This document shows, piece after piece, positions 32,601 to 52,502 of a DNA stretch of 64,000 bases. Position 1 is the stretch's first letter; the number at the start of each line of letters is the position of its first letter. The notes beneath the pieces were generated by a model. It was not told the DNA's origin. It saw only the letters and a program-made list of their open reading frames with translations, and did not search any database. The stretch spans positions 1,551,917 to 1,615,916 of the forward strand of contig NW_022098091.1 of NCBI RefSeq assembly GCF_002288925.2. Reading direction: 5' to 3'. The DNA is from Delphinapterus leucas (taxonomy: Eukaryota; Chordata; Mammalia; Artiodactyla; Monodontidae). The translations under genes and the position numbers were made by a program.

Positions 32601-34636
32601 CCCATGAGCTCATTGTTTTGGCTTCTCTGCCTGTGTAAGTCCACAGACAGGGCCCGAAGTCTCAGTCCCAGCCCCCTAGCTAGCTGGGGCTGCATTCCAT
32701 TCAGAATTTCACCACCCCCACTTGGTCTCCCCTCCCTCCACCCTCTGTGGTCACATGTGTATGTTTATTGACGTTATTCTGGAACAAGGTGTGCGGGGGT
32801 GGGGGGGAAGAGCCAAGGAAGCAGACAAGGAAAAGAGTATTTAACTGTTGGGTTTCTACCTGAATTAGATGAGTTTTCTACTTTATTTTGATTAAGAAAC
32901 GCCTTCAATTCTGTGCCCCTAAAAACAGTTCGTTTTCTAGTCTAATAGGAGGAGCTGGTTTCAGAAATTTTACTACACATTTCGTAGACACCCCTACAGG
33001 GCTGGTATGACTCAGGTGTTCAGATTTGGGGTCGGGGGGGAGGTAGGGGTTTTCCCTAAGAAACATTGGTTTCATAAACATTTTATTCCTGAATCTCTAT
33101 GCCCAGATCTTTCATGCATTCCATCCTCAGTTCACACCTCTATTCCTGAGGTTGCCTGGAGTGGTTCCCACCCATCTCTAGACCCTGAACGCCCAGATCT
33201 AAGGTAAGGTGGGGCCCACTTTGGCCGAAGCGCTATGGGAAGGGCATTTTGCTTACTTCGTAAAGCTTTGGGTTAATACTGTATGCCCAGTGTACGCCTT
33301 TCCTGTCTCTCCTCTTCATCATACAAAAAAAAAAAAAAAAAAAACCAAAAAACAAAACTGCAGACTGTGACTGTGGGAGGTGATTTTTTCATTTCTCAGA
33401 AATCCTCCGTGAGGCAAAGTAGAGAAACAGAAAGAGGGAAACAACTTCGTGTCGAAATGAAATGAGGTTGTCTGTGTGTGTGTTTTGAAATGAGGTGGCT
33501 TGTTTTCAGCTTTAAGGAACAACAGCTGTACAGAGGAGCTTGGTAATGGTGGGGGAGTGGTTGGTTACCTGCTTCTTTGCCTCTTTCTCTCACTTCAAAG
33601 TTTGATAGTTGGGGTCAGGTCTGAAACAGGATAGAGGTTCTGTATCTTCCTTTCCCCCCTCATGAAGCATGATGGATAGATATGTCAATCCATCACGGTA
33701 CTATTGAGTGAAAGAAAACCTCTAATACAAAAGAAGGATTTGGTAAGCAGTCCCAGAAATAGGTTATTTTAAAAAGAAATGCAGCTGCATTGCTTTTAAG
33801 TCCAGAACATATTAATACACAACTTTGATAAAGTTTGTTCTAGGGAAAAAAACTGTGACTCAATTAGTAATATATAAGCTTATGTTTGTATGACAGTGTA
33901 TGTACCTTACACAAAGACCATGTATATTTATTTTAATTATTTCCTGGGGCCTAAACACTGAATATATTTGAAAGGATTTTTAATTCCTTGAAACTGTGAG
34001 TTGAAAAATGAAATTTAGACAGGATTTTCCTAAAATGCAGAGAAGTCATGAAAGACGTTTGAAAACAACAAAAACACTTGATCCCATCCAACTTCCAGAT
34101 CACTGTGGCCCAAAGAACTCAGTATTTTGATAAAGGGTGCTCTGTGGGAATGAAATTGAATAGCAGATCAAAGGAATTAGAATTTAAAAAGTTAAAAGAC
34201 TAGACTTAATTTTCTCCCCTGTAAACTGGATTTAATTGTCTTCCCCCATCTTATTATTGAGAAGATTCAAAGAGAGAAAATATACAAATGCTTTACCTTA
34301 AAGCACTAAACAAAGTGCTTTAAGGAATTTCAGGAAACGTCCCTTAAGGATTTACTCTATCAGCCATGTCCAAGTCATTGAATTCCCAGGGAGAAACCAC
34401 TAAGAAGCCGATGTCAATAGATAGGATGTTGAATTAAAAGGGTCTACAGCTGTATTTTGAAGCAGAGGGGACACAAACAGGACTTTCCACGGCTGGGCAT
34501 TGTGGGAGTTCAACCAGATGGAAGAAATCCCAGGTACGGTAAGTAAACTCCCTGCCAGCCAAATCTGCCCTATTGCCTGTTTCTGTATGGCTCAAAAGCT
34601 AAGAATGGTTTTTGCATTTTTAAATGGTTGAAAAAA
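29643..34636. other. Intergenic sequence between MCL1 and ADAMTSL4, SINE-poor
   Basis: Five kilobases with no recognisable coding exon and no CHR SINE, unlike the region upstream of MCL1. Low-complexity pieces are the poly-A at 30925-30939 and A-rich runs at 33325-33345. The short open frames show no family resemblance. The low SINE density may reflect regulatory constraint near MCL1. Confidence 0.5.
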
Positions 34637-34855
34637 GATATTTGGTGACACGTTAAAGTTATGTGAAATTAAGATTTCAGTGTCATAAATAAAGTTTGGT
34701 TGGAACACAGCCATGCCCATTTGTTTACAAATTGTGTAGGGCTGCTTCTGTGCTACAGCAGTAGTCAAGTAGTTGCAACAGAGATTCTATGCCCTGCAAA
34801 GCCGAAAATATTTACGGCTGGTCCTTAAGAGAAAAAGGTTGCGCACTCCTCTGCT
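34637..34855. mobile_element. hAT-type DNA transposon remnant
   Basis: Phrases such as 'aataaagtttggttggaaca', 'cagccatgcccatttgttta', 'agttgcaacagagattcta', 'tgccctgcaaagccgaaaat' and 'aaggttgcgcactcctctgc' match a very common mammalian hAT-class element. The family name is not assigned. No transposase coding is present. Confidence 0.65.
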
Positions 34856-36910
34856 AGAGCTAAAAAGGCGTCTTATGATGTCATGAAAGAGGCAGGCAAC
34901 CAAGAATCAGTAGTAGGTGAGGGGAGGGAGGAAGAGATGAAAGAGGGGGTCTGGTTCCAGAGCAGATTAACTCTGCCCCTCCCATCAAGGGCAGGGCCTC
35001 TTGCCTTTTAGCCTAGGGATCCCAGGGACACACACAGCCTTCTTTTTATGAGCAACCCCACCCTCTCACCCCTAGTTTCTTTTCCTCCTCACTCAAAGTT
35101 CTGTAGAGCTGTCTCTTAAAAAGATTCAGGCAAGGCTCAGAGGGGTACAACACACACACATACATCCTAACCCCAACCTGGGACATTGCTGAAATTGAAC
35201 CCATCTCTCCTCTAATACTGAAGTTCTTTCCCAGGACATTCAAAGACAGCTGTCTGGTGCTAGCTGAGAAAGTGCTCTGATCTGGTTCCTAGCCATCCCT
35301 GCACCTCCCCTTCAGCTGGTGTGGCTGATTGGTTTCCTAGCATCTGACTGCTATGGCTCATGCATACCTTGTTTTGGACTAATTTTGCACATTCCTCCCT
35401 CCAATCCTTTCTACCTTCTGACCTCAGCCATGAAACACCCCCCTCTAGAGCTTCCCCCAATCTCCAGGGTCAAGGAGCCCAAAGTCAGATTGGAGATTTG
35501 CGCTGTCTAGTTTGGTTAACCCAAACTGTTTCTCTCTCTTGTTGACTGACTTAGTCTTAGGTACTTTCCAGAGGCTTTCTACTTCCTGTAGAAGGTGTCT
35601 CTCACCCTTTAAAGCAGACATCTCTTCATCATCTCTGCCTGTGACAGATAAGCCCCCTCCGCTCTAACTTCCCCACCCACCTGACTCCCAGAACCAGAGA
35701 TGATGGATTTGAGGGATGCTGGTGGGAGAGAGGGTGGGAATGCAGGAACCCACGCCCCCACTCCACCTCCAAACTATTGAGGTACTCTTTAGCATGATTC
35801 CCCATGCTTCAAGGGGGGGAGAGGTCTCTGATTCAGTTTGCTCTGGTGGGGGAAGGGTGTTAAGTTCAAATGAAGTCTCTGTAAAACTGGGGAGAAGGGG
35901 AAACAGGAAATGAAAGAGGATCTGGTTGGAGAGAATCTGGAAGGGACGTTCTCCTTGCATTTTGTTTTCACTCTCATCCCTCTGCCCTCCTGCCGCCCTC
36001 CAGGCCTATCTAGATCCTCCCCTAAAGGGCTCCTGAGGGAGGGTATCTTCAGGTTGAGACACTCATGCTGTAGGTCAGCAGCTGGGGCCCTGTGCTCTGC
36101 TTCACTCCTAGTTAACCACAGAGGTTGAATCTGGATGAGTGAAGAGTGTGGGTCTGGTCTCCTCAGACTCACCCCTGCAGCTGTGAGCACCTGCTTGCAG
36201 GGAGGCCCCTGGTTGGGGAAGTATAGAAGCTAAATTTAGTCTGAAGGCTGAAGCTTAATTGGGTGGGTAATTACCCTGGGGAAACTGGGAGGGGGGAGGG
36301 GAGAGGAATTCTGACCCAGCTGAACTGAGACCTCACAAGTTCACCCCTAAGTCCACTGACACAGAACCACAATCCCCTTCCCCCAACAAACACCGAGAAA
36401 CGAGAAGCCCTAGCAATTTGCTGGCCTTCTGCACGCTTGATCTCTCTTGTGCACATCAAGATTGTTCCTATCACCACCCCACCCCCACCTCAATTCTCAG
36501 GGGTCCAGTTCCTCTGAGTTCTTCCCTAAATTCCACCCAGGGCACCAAACCTAAGGGCCCCTCCAGCACATCTCCCTGACCTTGGGTTGCAGCTTCCTCT
36601 CTCCCAGCCCTCCAGAGGGTTTCGGAGGTCATCAAAGAGGCATCTGGCCACACTACTCCCCTCTAAGGGGCCGGGAAAAGGGGTGCTTGGGGTCAGGTTT
36701 CCCTTCCTGAAGACTTTCACATTGACACCCCCCTCCCCAACACTGACCTCAGTGACCAGAGAAAAGAATCCTTAGGGGCTGCACTGAATACTAGCTTTAA
36801 AATGAGGTGAAAGGGGGCAACCCCCCAGATGAAAGCCCACATCCTGAGCAGTCAGAGGCTGGAGGCTATGAGGGAGCTGGGGGCTATCAGAAAGGGAAGG
36901 GTTTGTTGTG
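34856..36910. other. Intergenic sequence, no gene seen
   Basis: Increasing GC content. A 133-codon minus-strand open frame (35789-36190) and several shorter ones lack any family resemblance or exon context. Confidence 0.5.
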
Positions 36911-37010
36911 AAGCAGAAACTAACACACCATTGTAAAGCAATTATACTCCAATAAAGATGTTAAAAAAATAAAAAAATGTTAAAATGTATCCTAAAAAAA
37001 AAAAAAAAAA
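36911..37010 (+). repeat. L1 3' end, severely 5'-truncated (plus)
   Basis: 'taacacaccattgtaaagca' and 'attatactccaataaagatg' followed by A-rich tails are the familiar 3' terminus of cetartiodactyl L1 elements. Two A-rich segments are present, the second a run of about 18 A. Only about 60 bp of L1 body remains. Confidence 0.82.
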
Positions 37011-38674
37011 GAGAAGGGAGTTACTGAAGCTGGGGGAGCCCTTAGAGGGGCTGTGGCTGCATTCCCCACCTGTGATTGGTTCTCAGGCTCAGGCCAAACT
37101 CCAAACCTGCCCGGCAACAGCCCAGAGGCCCAAAGAGGGAGGAGGAACTTCGGGGAAGTCAGCTGAGCTGGGGCCACCGCCCAGCCTTCAGCTTCCAGGA
37201 ATCACTGGGAGGGCCCCAGCTATTCACCACACCCCTCCCTCGGTCTCAGGGCTCCGCCTTCAGCCCTCAGTATCTACAGGGCGAGCTCAGGTCCCACTTC
37301 CCTGATCCCCCCGCGTCTTTGATCCCCTTAGGGGTTCACCAAAGAGAGGAACACATCTGACGCCTTCTCTTTACACTGAGCAGAGACACTAAGACTGGGC
37401 TTTCCTTGTACCCCCTTCCTCACTCCTCGCCCTGGCCTAAAGTCAGTTTCTTTCCTTTACCCCCATTTTCTTTTGCCTCCTTCCTCATGCACTGTCCTCC
37501 CAAGATGTTGTCTGGAGTCTTCCTTCTCAGCCACTTCCAACCCAGGGAAAGCCTGCTTCCCAAGGCAACAGTATGATGTGAGGGAGCTGCCAGAGCAGAG
37601 AAGTCCTGTCTCCTCAGGCAACTCTGGGGTCCTCCCCAGTGTCTGGGTGTCTGGGTGTGCATGCTCAGGAAACAGTAGTCACTGAGTTCAGCTGTTTCTG
37701 CAGGCCTTTATTTACGGTCTTACTCGGCCAGACTTGTAGAGGTGCAGGGATGGGAGAGGGATGCTTCTAATGGGGAGAGAAGCTCAATTCTATTGCACTT
37801 CCCCTCTTCCTAGGCATGGGGACCCCTGGGAAGTCTGGCTTCCACACGTGGAGATCTGGACTCAGACCTCAGAATTGTAGGGGTCAGGGAGAGGATCTGT
37901 GTTATGGAAAAGGCTGCCCACTCTCACACCACCTCTAGCAAGCTATTTACCTTGAGAGTGGACATGGGTGGGGGAGGGAGGAGGGAGGAGACTAGGGTGA
38001 AACATATCTGAAGAATGTGTCTTTGGCAGGACATCCAGTACTGCCTTGACTCCACCCTCGACTCCACCCCCAAGTCCCCTAGAGCCGGACCAGGCTCCTC
38101 CTCCGGCCGTTTCTGCTGAGGGAGAGGGGTGTGGGGTGTGAATCATTTCCTTTCCTCCCACCCTATAAAAAGCAATAAACCAAGAGCTTAATAGGGAAAT
38201 GGGTAATAGCAGAAAGGATGAGAGGGGCAGGAAGGCAGGGCCAAAGAAAGGGAACAGGAAAAAAGACCCCTGAAAAGGCAGCTGCCATTCAGCTCAGCCC
38301 CAGATGGGAAAAAAGTGCTACTAGATTCCAAGAGACTTTACAGAAAGACTCAGCCTACCAAGAAACCCACCATAGGCCAAGCAGTTTCTTCTTCAGCTCT
38401 GGACCCAAGTGCCCAACTCCATACCTAAACTGGGAGAAGTGGTGACCTCTAGTGGTCAATGACCAACCTGCAGGGCCTGAGGTCAGCCAGGATCCTCTCT
38501 CTCACCAAAGCTCCTGGTCTCAGGTGACTGGGGCTCATTCATTAGCCTTTCTGGGCCCAAACTCTCTCCACCTGGGCTCCAAGTACTATTCCCCTTCCCA
38601 CCCTTCATTCTGATCTCACACTGCTTGCTTAGGTGGCCTGTATGGCTGGGTTCCCACGAGGACAATGAAGAGCC
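37011..38674. other. Spacer downstream of ADAMTSL4
   Basis: GC-rich, with no supported exon. A minus-strand AATAAA (plus-strand TTTATT at 37707-37712) could serve a longer ADAMTSL4 3' UTR, but the nearer ATTAAA fits the expected length better. Confidence 0.5.
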
Positions 38675-39423
38675 TGTTTCTCATTTGTCATAATAATCTT
38701 TAATAAAAAATAAATTAGTTCTGGGGTGGGAACCGTTTTAGGAGGTGGGGAGCGGGAGCAGGGGCTCGGGTGTCTTATTCTAACCTTTCTCTTTGCCATC
38801 TTCTGCCCAGCTGGTCCCTGCTCTGGGGAGATAGTCTCTCTTCCTGGGGAAAAGCAGGATTGGCAATGGCTCACCCCATCCCTAGCTAACTATGAGAGGG
38901 AGGGATAGAGAGACTAAGTAAGGGGAGAAAGGGTCAGAGGACAAAAGGATGGTTTAGATGATGTGTGGCCTGAACAGAAGAAATGAGGTTAAGGACACAA
39001 AGTTGGGATTAATGGGAAGGCCAGACTCTAAGTAGCTCGGATTCCCAAAGAGTTGCAAACTTGCTTTCCTTTCAGCCTAGAAAACTCTGACAGAAACAGG
39101 CATCGTCCCCTCGCCCGGTTCCTTCTCAGTCTGTGTAACTTCTTTTTGAGAAGTGATACAGGTTTATGGGCGCACACACATCCACACAGGCCCATATACA
39201 CATCTGGGGGCATATGTGCACACACACCATCACACCACCGCAGAGACCCAACCACACGTCTTGACAGTTACTGTCCATCATCTTGCCACCTTCGACCACC
39301 CTGGGGGACGTCCCTAGTGAGACCAGGACAGGCTAGAGAGCCAGAGGGTACAGAGTGGGCTGATTGACAGGTGACTGATGGTGGCATGAAAAAACCACGA
39401 GGAGAGGGTCTCCTGGACCCATT
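38675..39423 (-). other. ADAMTSL4: ADAMTSL4 3' UTR
   Basis: About 0.75 kb after the TGA at 39424-39426, read on the minus strand. The likely poly(A) signal is ATTAAA at 38699-38704 with cleavage about 15-25 nt further on. It contains a CA-rich patch (39160-39240 on the plus strand). The end is inferred. Confidence 0.6.
38699..38704 (-). terminator. ADAMTSL4: ADAMTSL4 candidate polyadenylation signal ATTAAA
   Basis: A common variant hexamer on the minus strand (plus-strand TTTAAT), about 720 nt after the stop. A more distal AATAAA lies at 37707-37712. Confidence 0.55.
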
Positions 39424-46924
<7,501 letters not shown>

Positions 46925-46989
46925 CTCTCCTCCCTTGATGGCCCCCGGGGCCAGGGAGGAGGGGACCGGAAGTCAACTCTACTCCGGCA

Positions 46990-49459
46990 TCTGGGCGTGG
47001 GGTGGGGGATGCACTCTGCAGGGACCGAAGCCTGGTCCAGTCTCCAGAAAGCTGGGGGTTGGGAGGGATGACTCCTCAGAAGGACATCTCAGAGTGAGAA
47101 TGGATGGGTGAAGACTGGCCCACCCCTTTATGATCCTGAGGGAGGGAGGGAGAAGGCACACTGCCCTTGTCCATCCGCCCAGGCTGGAGGGGTGGTGGTC
47201 TGCCTTCAGCCTCCCAACTCAGGCTCAGTCCCCCTCCTCAACTGCAGGAACTTCTCAGCTCCCTGTCCTAACTAGGAACTGTCTCTAGGCCAGCTCAGGC
47301 ACACGCATCTTTCTTAAGATGGTTTTCATCTGGCTCTCCCTCCTGCCCTCCCAGAGGTCCTGGAAAGCTGAGGAGGGAGGCTCAGTGAGGACTTACCAGA
47401 CACCCCCTCTGAGCTGCTGACTGGAAGCCCCTTGGGCTTTCCGTTTCCTACCTGACTCCCAGCTTTTTCTTCCCCTCTTAGCTAATAAAGCTCCTTCTGG
47501 AACACTCAGGCACATCTCTGCCTGCCTCAAACACTTCCCAGTCAAGGGATAAACTAAATGGGCTGATGGTTTAATCTCTAGAGAAGCAGGTGATTTTTCC
47601 CACTGAGATTTAAACTCTCTCTAGGGGCCAGCGTCCAGCATTAGATCAATGAGGCCTTACTTCAGGCAAGACTCTGATGGGCTAGGGAAACCTGGGAAGG
47701 GGATATGCAGCTAGAGATGCCATTGCTCCCCAATCATGCACGGTCTATCTTCTGAAGAGCCAGGAAGTCCTCCTGAAGGCTAAACTTGATCCTTGGGGAA
47801 GTGGAGCTTGGAACCCCCCTTGGTCTAAGCCTGACTCTCCCATCGCTCCCCTTGCCCTCCAGCCCCTTCCTGCTCACAATGAGCCCTTCCCACCCCCACT
47901 CCTCATGCTGCTCAGAGTTCTGCTTTCCAGGAAAAAAAAAAGATGTTTCTGTTGGATCTGAAAGGCACCCGGGAGAGGAATCCAAGGAGCTAATGCCGAG
48001 GTGGGCCAGCTCAGGGGCAGGAAAATGACAGAGAGAAGGGCAGGAATGTGCTTGGGGGTAGCAACTCTCAGCCCCACTTCCCTCCCTGAGACCCCAGGAC
48101 TTGGGAAGTTAAGGGAGGGATCGCAGTGGTTGAGCCTGAGCTGCAGGGTCTCCTCAGCTGCTTGGGGTTGGGAAGGGGGTTGCTGATGGCAGCTCCTTCC
48201 CTTGGCTGGGCTGACCACTGAGGTCAGCAACTCCACCCTGATGGGGGGGGCGGGTAGGGCCTCCAGAGAAGGGCCAACGTTCCACCCAAAACTTCAGCTC
48301 TCTGCCTGACTCTGTTACTGGAGGTTGAAGGAAAGGAGAGATGGGGTGATGATCACTGCCACTTCTTGCTGCCGGGTCCGGGTCCCCTCTCTACTCCCTC
48401 TCTGCCTCTGCTTCTCTCTGCTACCTCTTTCTCCATGGGTCTACCCAGTACACATAATCCTGTCCTGAGCTGGGTTTGGCTTTGGCAGTTCCCTGGAGAA
48501 GTAAGGGGTGGGGTGGCGTGAGCTCTTGGGGCCAGGGCCAGGCCTGGCTCCCTCTCTGGAAAAGTCCTACCCCACCCCCTGCATAGCTGGGCAGGGGGCC
48601 GACACTCCCCCTCCACCCCTACAGAAACAGATACACATTTGTGGTTTTCACCCCTTCTCATGTTCCTCATCTGGTGTGTCTGACTGCCCAGGATGAAGAA
48701 AGTAGAGGTCAGAAATGGTCACTCTTGGGCCAGGCTGACTCTGGTCTAGACAAACCTAGGCTCCTCCCGGCCACACCTCCACACTGGCCAGTGAAGATCA
48801 AGGAAGAGAGACCTGGGCAGAACTAACCCCTTCACCCCCAGGGGACCCACCTCTGGGAAATGGGTGGTGCTGCGGGGCAGGGCGCCCCACAGCAGGCTCC
48901 AGGGCTGGCTGGAGAGTCCCTATCTTGGATGAGAACTCCTTGGTCCTCCTTGTGCCCTCCACTCCTGGGTCCTGGAGGCCCATCCCAACAGGCATCTTTC
49001 CTTTCTAGTCGTCAGGCTGAGCTGGATCAAGGGCACCCACATGCGTCCCTCATAGTGTCCCTGTCCCCCAACTCCAGGACAGAAGAGAGTGGCGGGGTTG
49101 GGGGATGGGGGAAACACATCCTCCAGGAGCACCCATCTAGAGGAGGAGGGCAGGAGGCGCCGGGCGTGTGCCAGGAGGTCCTGGCTACGTTTTCCAATTT
49201 TACTCTGTGACTTCGTAGGAATTTTGGCTGATTCTCCGCCCGAGTGATGGGGGCCAGAGTTCCAAGGAATCAGAACCCCCCTCCCCAGGAATTCGACCCC
49301 AGGGACTTTCGAGGCTATAAGAGCTGGGGCTGGGGTCGTGGCTGGGGCGCGACCGCGGGGCGCAGGGAACAGGGACGGCGCGTGCGCGCAGGGCGGGGGG
49401 TCTAACGGGACCGGGGAGAGAGGGCGGCCGGGGCCGGGGGTCCCAGGGAAGATCTGTAC
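46990..49459 (-). other. ADAMTSL4: ADAMTSL4 5' intron
   Basis: Sequence between the start-codon exon and the presumed non-coding first exon. No coding exon, RNA gene or SINE was seen. It contains a poly-A run at 47932-47941 and many GC-rich chance open frames. Confidence 0.5.
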
Positions 49460-50080
49460 CTGCTCTGCTCGGCCCCGGCGGCCCGTTAACCCCTCTGCGC
49501 CCGGGCGCTCTCTCCAGGCAGCCTTGCTCCGCGGCGGCCACGGCTGCCCCTGAGCCCGGCTCCGGACACTGCCGCCTCCGTCCGCGGCTCCGCCCTCGCC
49601 CCGCCCCCCGCTCCGCCCGCCCGCCCGCCACGCGCCCAGCCCGCGTCCCGAGCCGGCCCCCGGGTCCCGGCGGCCCACCCCGAACCCCTTGCCCGCCAGG
49701 GCCACCCACCCCGGGCTTTGGGCCTTGGCCACCCCAGCCCGGCAGCCGCCAACGGCTCGAGGGGGCGAAGCCGAGGGGGTCCCAGCCCGGTTCGGAGGGA
49801 GCCATCGCTCCCGGGCTGTCCCAAGGCCCGGCTGGGGCTCGGGGCTCCCGGACCCCGGCCATCAGACCGGCTCCGAGTGGGCGGTGCGAGCGCTGCGCCT
49901 GCCCAGGCCAGGCGGCCGCGAGTGGCGCCAAGGGGCTGGGTGGTGCCTGTTCCCGAGCGGCGTGGACAAGCCCCGGGCCCCAGATCTGGGCGTTGCTGGG
50001 CCGAGATGGTCCCACCCGACCCCAGATCCGCGTTGGTCAAGGCCCTCTCCTCCACGCAGCCTCCCGTGCAAGCCCAGTCA
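49320..50080 (-). promoter_or_regulatory. ADAMTSL4: CpG island, probable ADAMTSL4 promoter and first exon
   Basis: Very high GC and CpG density with several GC boxes. On the minus strand a plausible splice donor 'gagcag|gtacag' falls at 49460/49459, so a non-coding first exon could run from about 49580 to 49460. Long open frames on both strands here (up to 271 codons) are expected from CpG-rich sequence and are not called as genes. Confidence 0.62.
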
Positions 50081-50194
50081 CCCCTGCCTCTCCCGAGTTG
50101 GGCTGTGAACCATGTGGTTCTGACTGCACAGGGACCTCTATGGGCTTCGGTTTCTTCATCCATAAAATTTTACACACGGGGCATAGCGGAAGGA

Positions 50195-50335
50195 ATGCGC
50201 TGATTTAGGAATCAGACGAGCTGGATTTGAATCTCAGCTCGAGTACTTATCAGCTCTGTGGTCTTGGATGAATACTACAACTTTTCTGTGCTGCACTTTC
50301 CTCATCTGTAAAATGGGGCTAATCTGATATATACG
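50195..50335 (+). repeat. MIR SINE (plus)
   Basis: 'gaatcagacgagctggattt', 'gaatctcagctcgagtact', 'cctcatctgtaaaatggggc' in the normal MIR order. Confidence 0.78.
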
Positions 50336-50694
50336 AATAAGCTTGGAGATATGTCTGTCTATTCATTTATATCTGGAAGAATATACCCCAAACTCGGAAT
50401 TGGGGGCAACACCTGGGCAGGGGCTGTGGGGTTGGGAGAGGAAAAAAAAACAGCTTTCACTTTTTACTCTACATGCTTATATGTTGTTGAATTTTTAACC
50501 ACAAGCGTTATCTATGTTTTTAGTTATGTTAAAGAAATAAATAATATACATGAAAGTGTATGACAAAGTAGATAATAAATGGTCACTACTATTTTTAAAG
50601 TTTTATTTGCCATTTATTCATGAACCACGGTCCTGTATTGCTGGGTCTACTCAGTATTTGAAAGGTTTTGGCTTTTTTTCAGTAACTTGTCAAT

Positions 50695-50825
50695 ATTTTA
50701 TTTTATTTTAACTTTTTGGCGGCACCGCCCGGCATGCAGGATCTTAGTTCCCCAGCCAGGGATCCAAGCCACGCCCCGCGCCGTGGAAGTGCAGAGTCTT
50801 AACCACTGGACCACCAGGGAAGTCC
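50695..50825 (-). repeat. Short-form SINE (minus) with target-site duplication
   Basis: AT-rich tail complement, then 'ggcatgcaggatcttagttc' to 'accaccagggaagtccc'. The direct repeat 'cttgtcaatat' flanks both sides, and a second SINE follows at once. Confidence 0.9.
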
Positions 50826-50835
50826 CTTGTCAATA

Positions 50836-51107
50836 TATTTTTTTTAATATAAATTTATTTAATATTTGGCTGTGTTGTGTCTTCGTTGCTGCGCGCAGGC
50901 TTTCTCTAGTTGCTGCAGGCGGGGGCTGCCCTTCGTTGCGGTGCGCGGGCTTCTCATTGCGGTGGCTTCTCTTGCTGCGGAGCACGGGCTCTAGGCTCGC
51001 GGGCCTAGTTGCTTCACGGTATGTGGGATCTTCCCGGACCAGGGCTTGAACCCGTGTCCCCTGCATTAGCAGGCGGATTCTTAACCACTGCGCCACCAAG
51101 GAAGCCC
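50836..51107 (-). repeat. Long-form CHR SINE (minus)
   Basis: 'ttggctgtgttgtgtcttcg' through 'cgccaccaaggaagccc'. It is inserted only about 10 bp from the preceding short SINE, in the same orientation. It has an internal deletion relative to the full-length copies. Confidence 0.9.
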
Positions 51108-52410
51108 TAAAATGCTTTGATGTGTAACAGGTATACCCTTATTTGAAGTTTAACATCCATATTTTGTTTTCTCAGTAAATCCGTAAGTTTTTTCAACACA
51201 AGGAAAGAACTTTAGGCTACTTTGTGTCATCTATATTTTTTCATATTTTTTTATGGTTTTTTTGTTTTGTTTTTTTTTTAGAGTTAAAAGAAATATTTGA
51301 ATTGGAATGATGTACAACAGACAAATGAGTCCCAGGTGCCCAGGCCTGCTTTCCAACTTTTTTACCCAAGCTCAGGCCCACAGGATGGTGGGTAAGCTGG
51401 TTGGGAACCCCTAAGACCCCTGTTACTTTGTGCGGGTGCAGGACAATGTTGCTAGAGCTTTGTTATTAAGTTTTTATTTTTTAAGAGACATTATAAAGCA
51501 TCCTAGTTTTAAAATATTGACAGGTCACTAAAAAAACAACTTTAAGACATCAAGTACAACCTCCAAAACATGACTGTTGCTCAGATTTGTCTGCAGGCCT
51601 TAAGTCTGTGCCTCTTCTGAAAACGTCCTCAGTCTTGGTCTCATACTCCTAAAGAGCTTGGGAAGATAATGGGTTAAGGCCCCCTCCCGGTAGGGGTGGT
51701 TTATCTTGGGACTGTTGGTGACATGCAGTCCTAACCCAGAGGCATATTTATAGTCCTGGATTTGGAGTGGGAAGCCCCTTTGCTCAGACCTCAGAGTACA
51801 ATGCTGACGATGAGATGCCCAGTCCACAGGGATAGAGGAAGATATTTTAGGTCAGGGGCCTTTCAGTGCCCCCAAGTCACACCCCAGCAGCATTCACTTA
51901 TCTACCAGGAGGCAAGCTGCAGGACCAGAAGGTGTGACCGAAGACAGCAGAGTGGGAAGGAAGCCTGGCCGGAGGGAAAGGTCCGCCTTTGACATTTGTA
52001 ATGCTGTGAACTGAGGGTCAGATATAGTCCTTTCCATTAAGAAGTGGCTGTGAGCCAAAGAGCTCACGAGATTTATTACAGCTATCACCTCCCATGACTT
52101 GGTGGTCTGAAAAGATTGTATAAGGAAAGGAATTTCCTATGCCTCGGCAGTGTGCAAAAGGCCAGATGAAATTTGTGGACACTGTCTCAAGGATAAAAAG
52201 AAATTTCTTAAAAGATTATGCAATAAGTAGATGTTCACCCAAAAGTACCTGTAGGGCTAGGACAAATGAAGGACAAAAAGGGAACAGGCTAAGTGTTCGT
52301 CTGACTTTGAGCTTAACATAGTGATTTAATAATAATAATAATATAGCTAACATGTATATAGCACTTACTCTGTGTGCAGACCTCATTGTAACGGATTTGG
52401 AAACAGACAC
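51108..52410. other. Intergenic sequence, no gene seen
   Basis: No exon or named repeat was recognised apart from T-rich runs near 51240-51280 and an (AAT)n-like run at 52328-52342. Confidence 0.5.
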
Positions 52411-52411
52411 A

Positions 52412-52502
52412 GGGAATTCCAGGGGTCTGGGTTTGATCCCTGGTCAGGAAACTAAGATCCAGCAAGCCTCACGGGGTGGCCAAAAAAAGAAAGAAACAAA
52501 GA
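52412..52502 (+). repeat. tRNA-derived SINE fragment (plus)
   Basis: 'ggtttgatccctggtcagga', 'aactaagatccagcaagcc' and an A-rich tail; the head is degraded. Confidence 0.75.

Noticed and set aside
37707..37712. Minus-strand AATAAA as the main ADAMTSL4 poly(A) site
   Set aside because: It would make the 3' UTR about 1.7 kb, longer than I expect for this gene. The nearer ATTAAA at 38699 fits better, but a longer form is not excluded.
48920..50163. Overlapping minus-strand open frames of 225-271 codons
   Set aside because: They lie in the CpG island and 5' intron of ADAMTSL4, overlap each other in different frames, and are low-complexity Gly/Arg/Pro strings. They are expected by chance in CpG-rich DNA.
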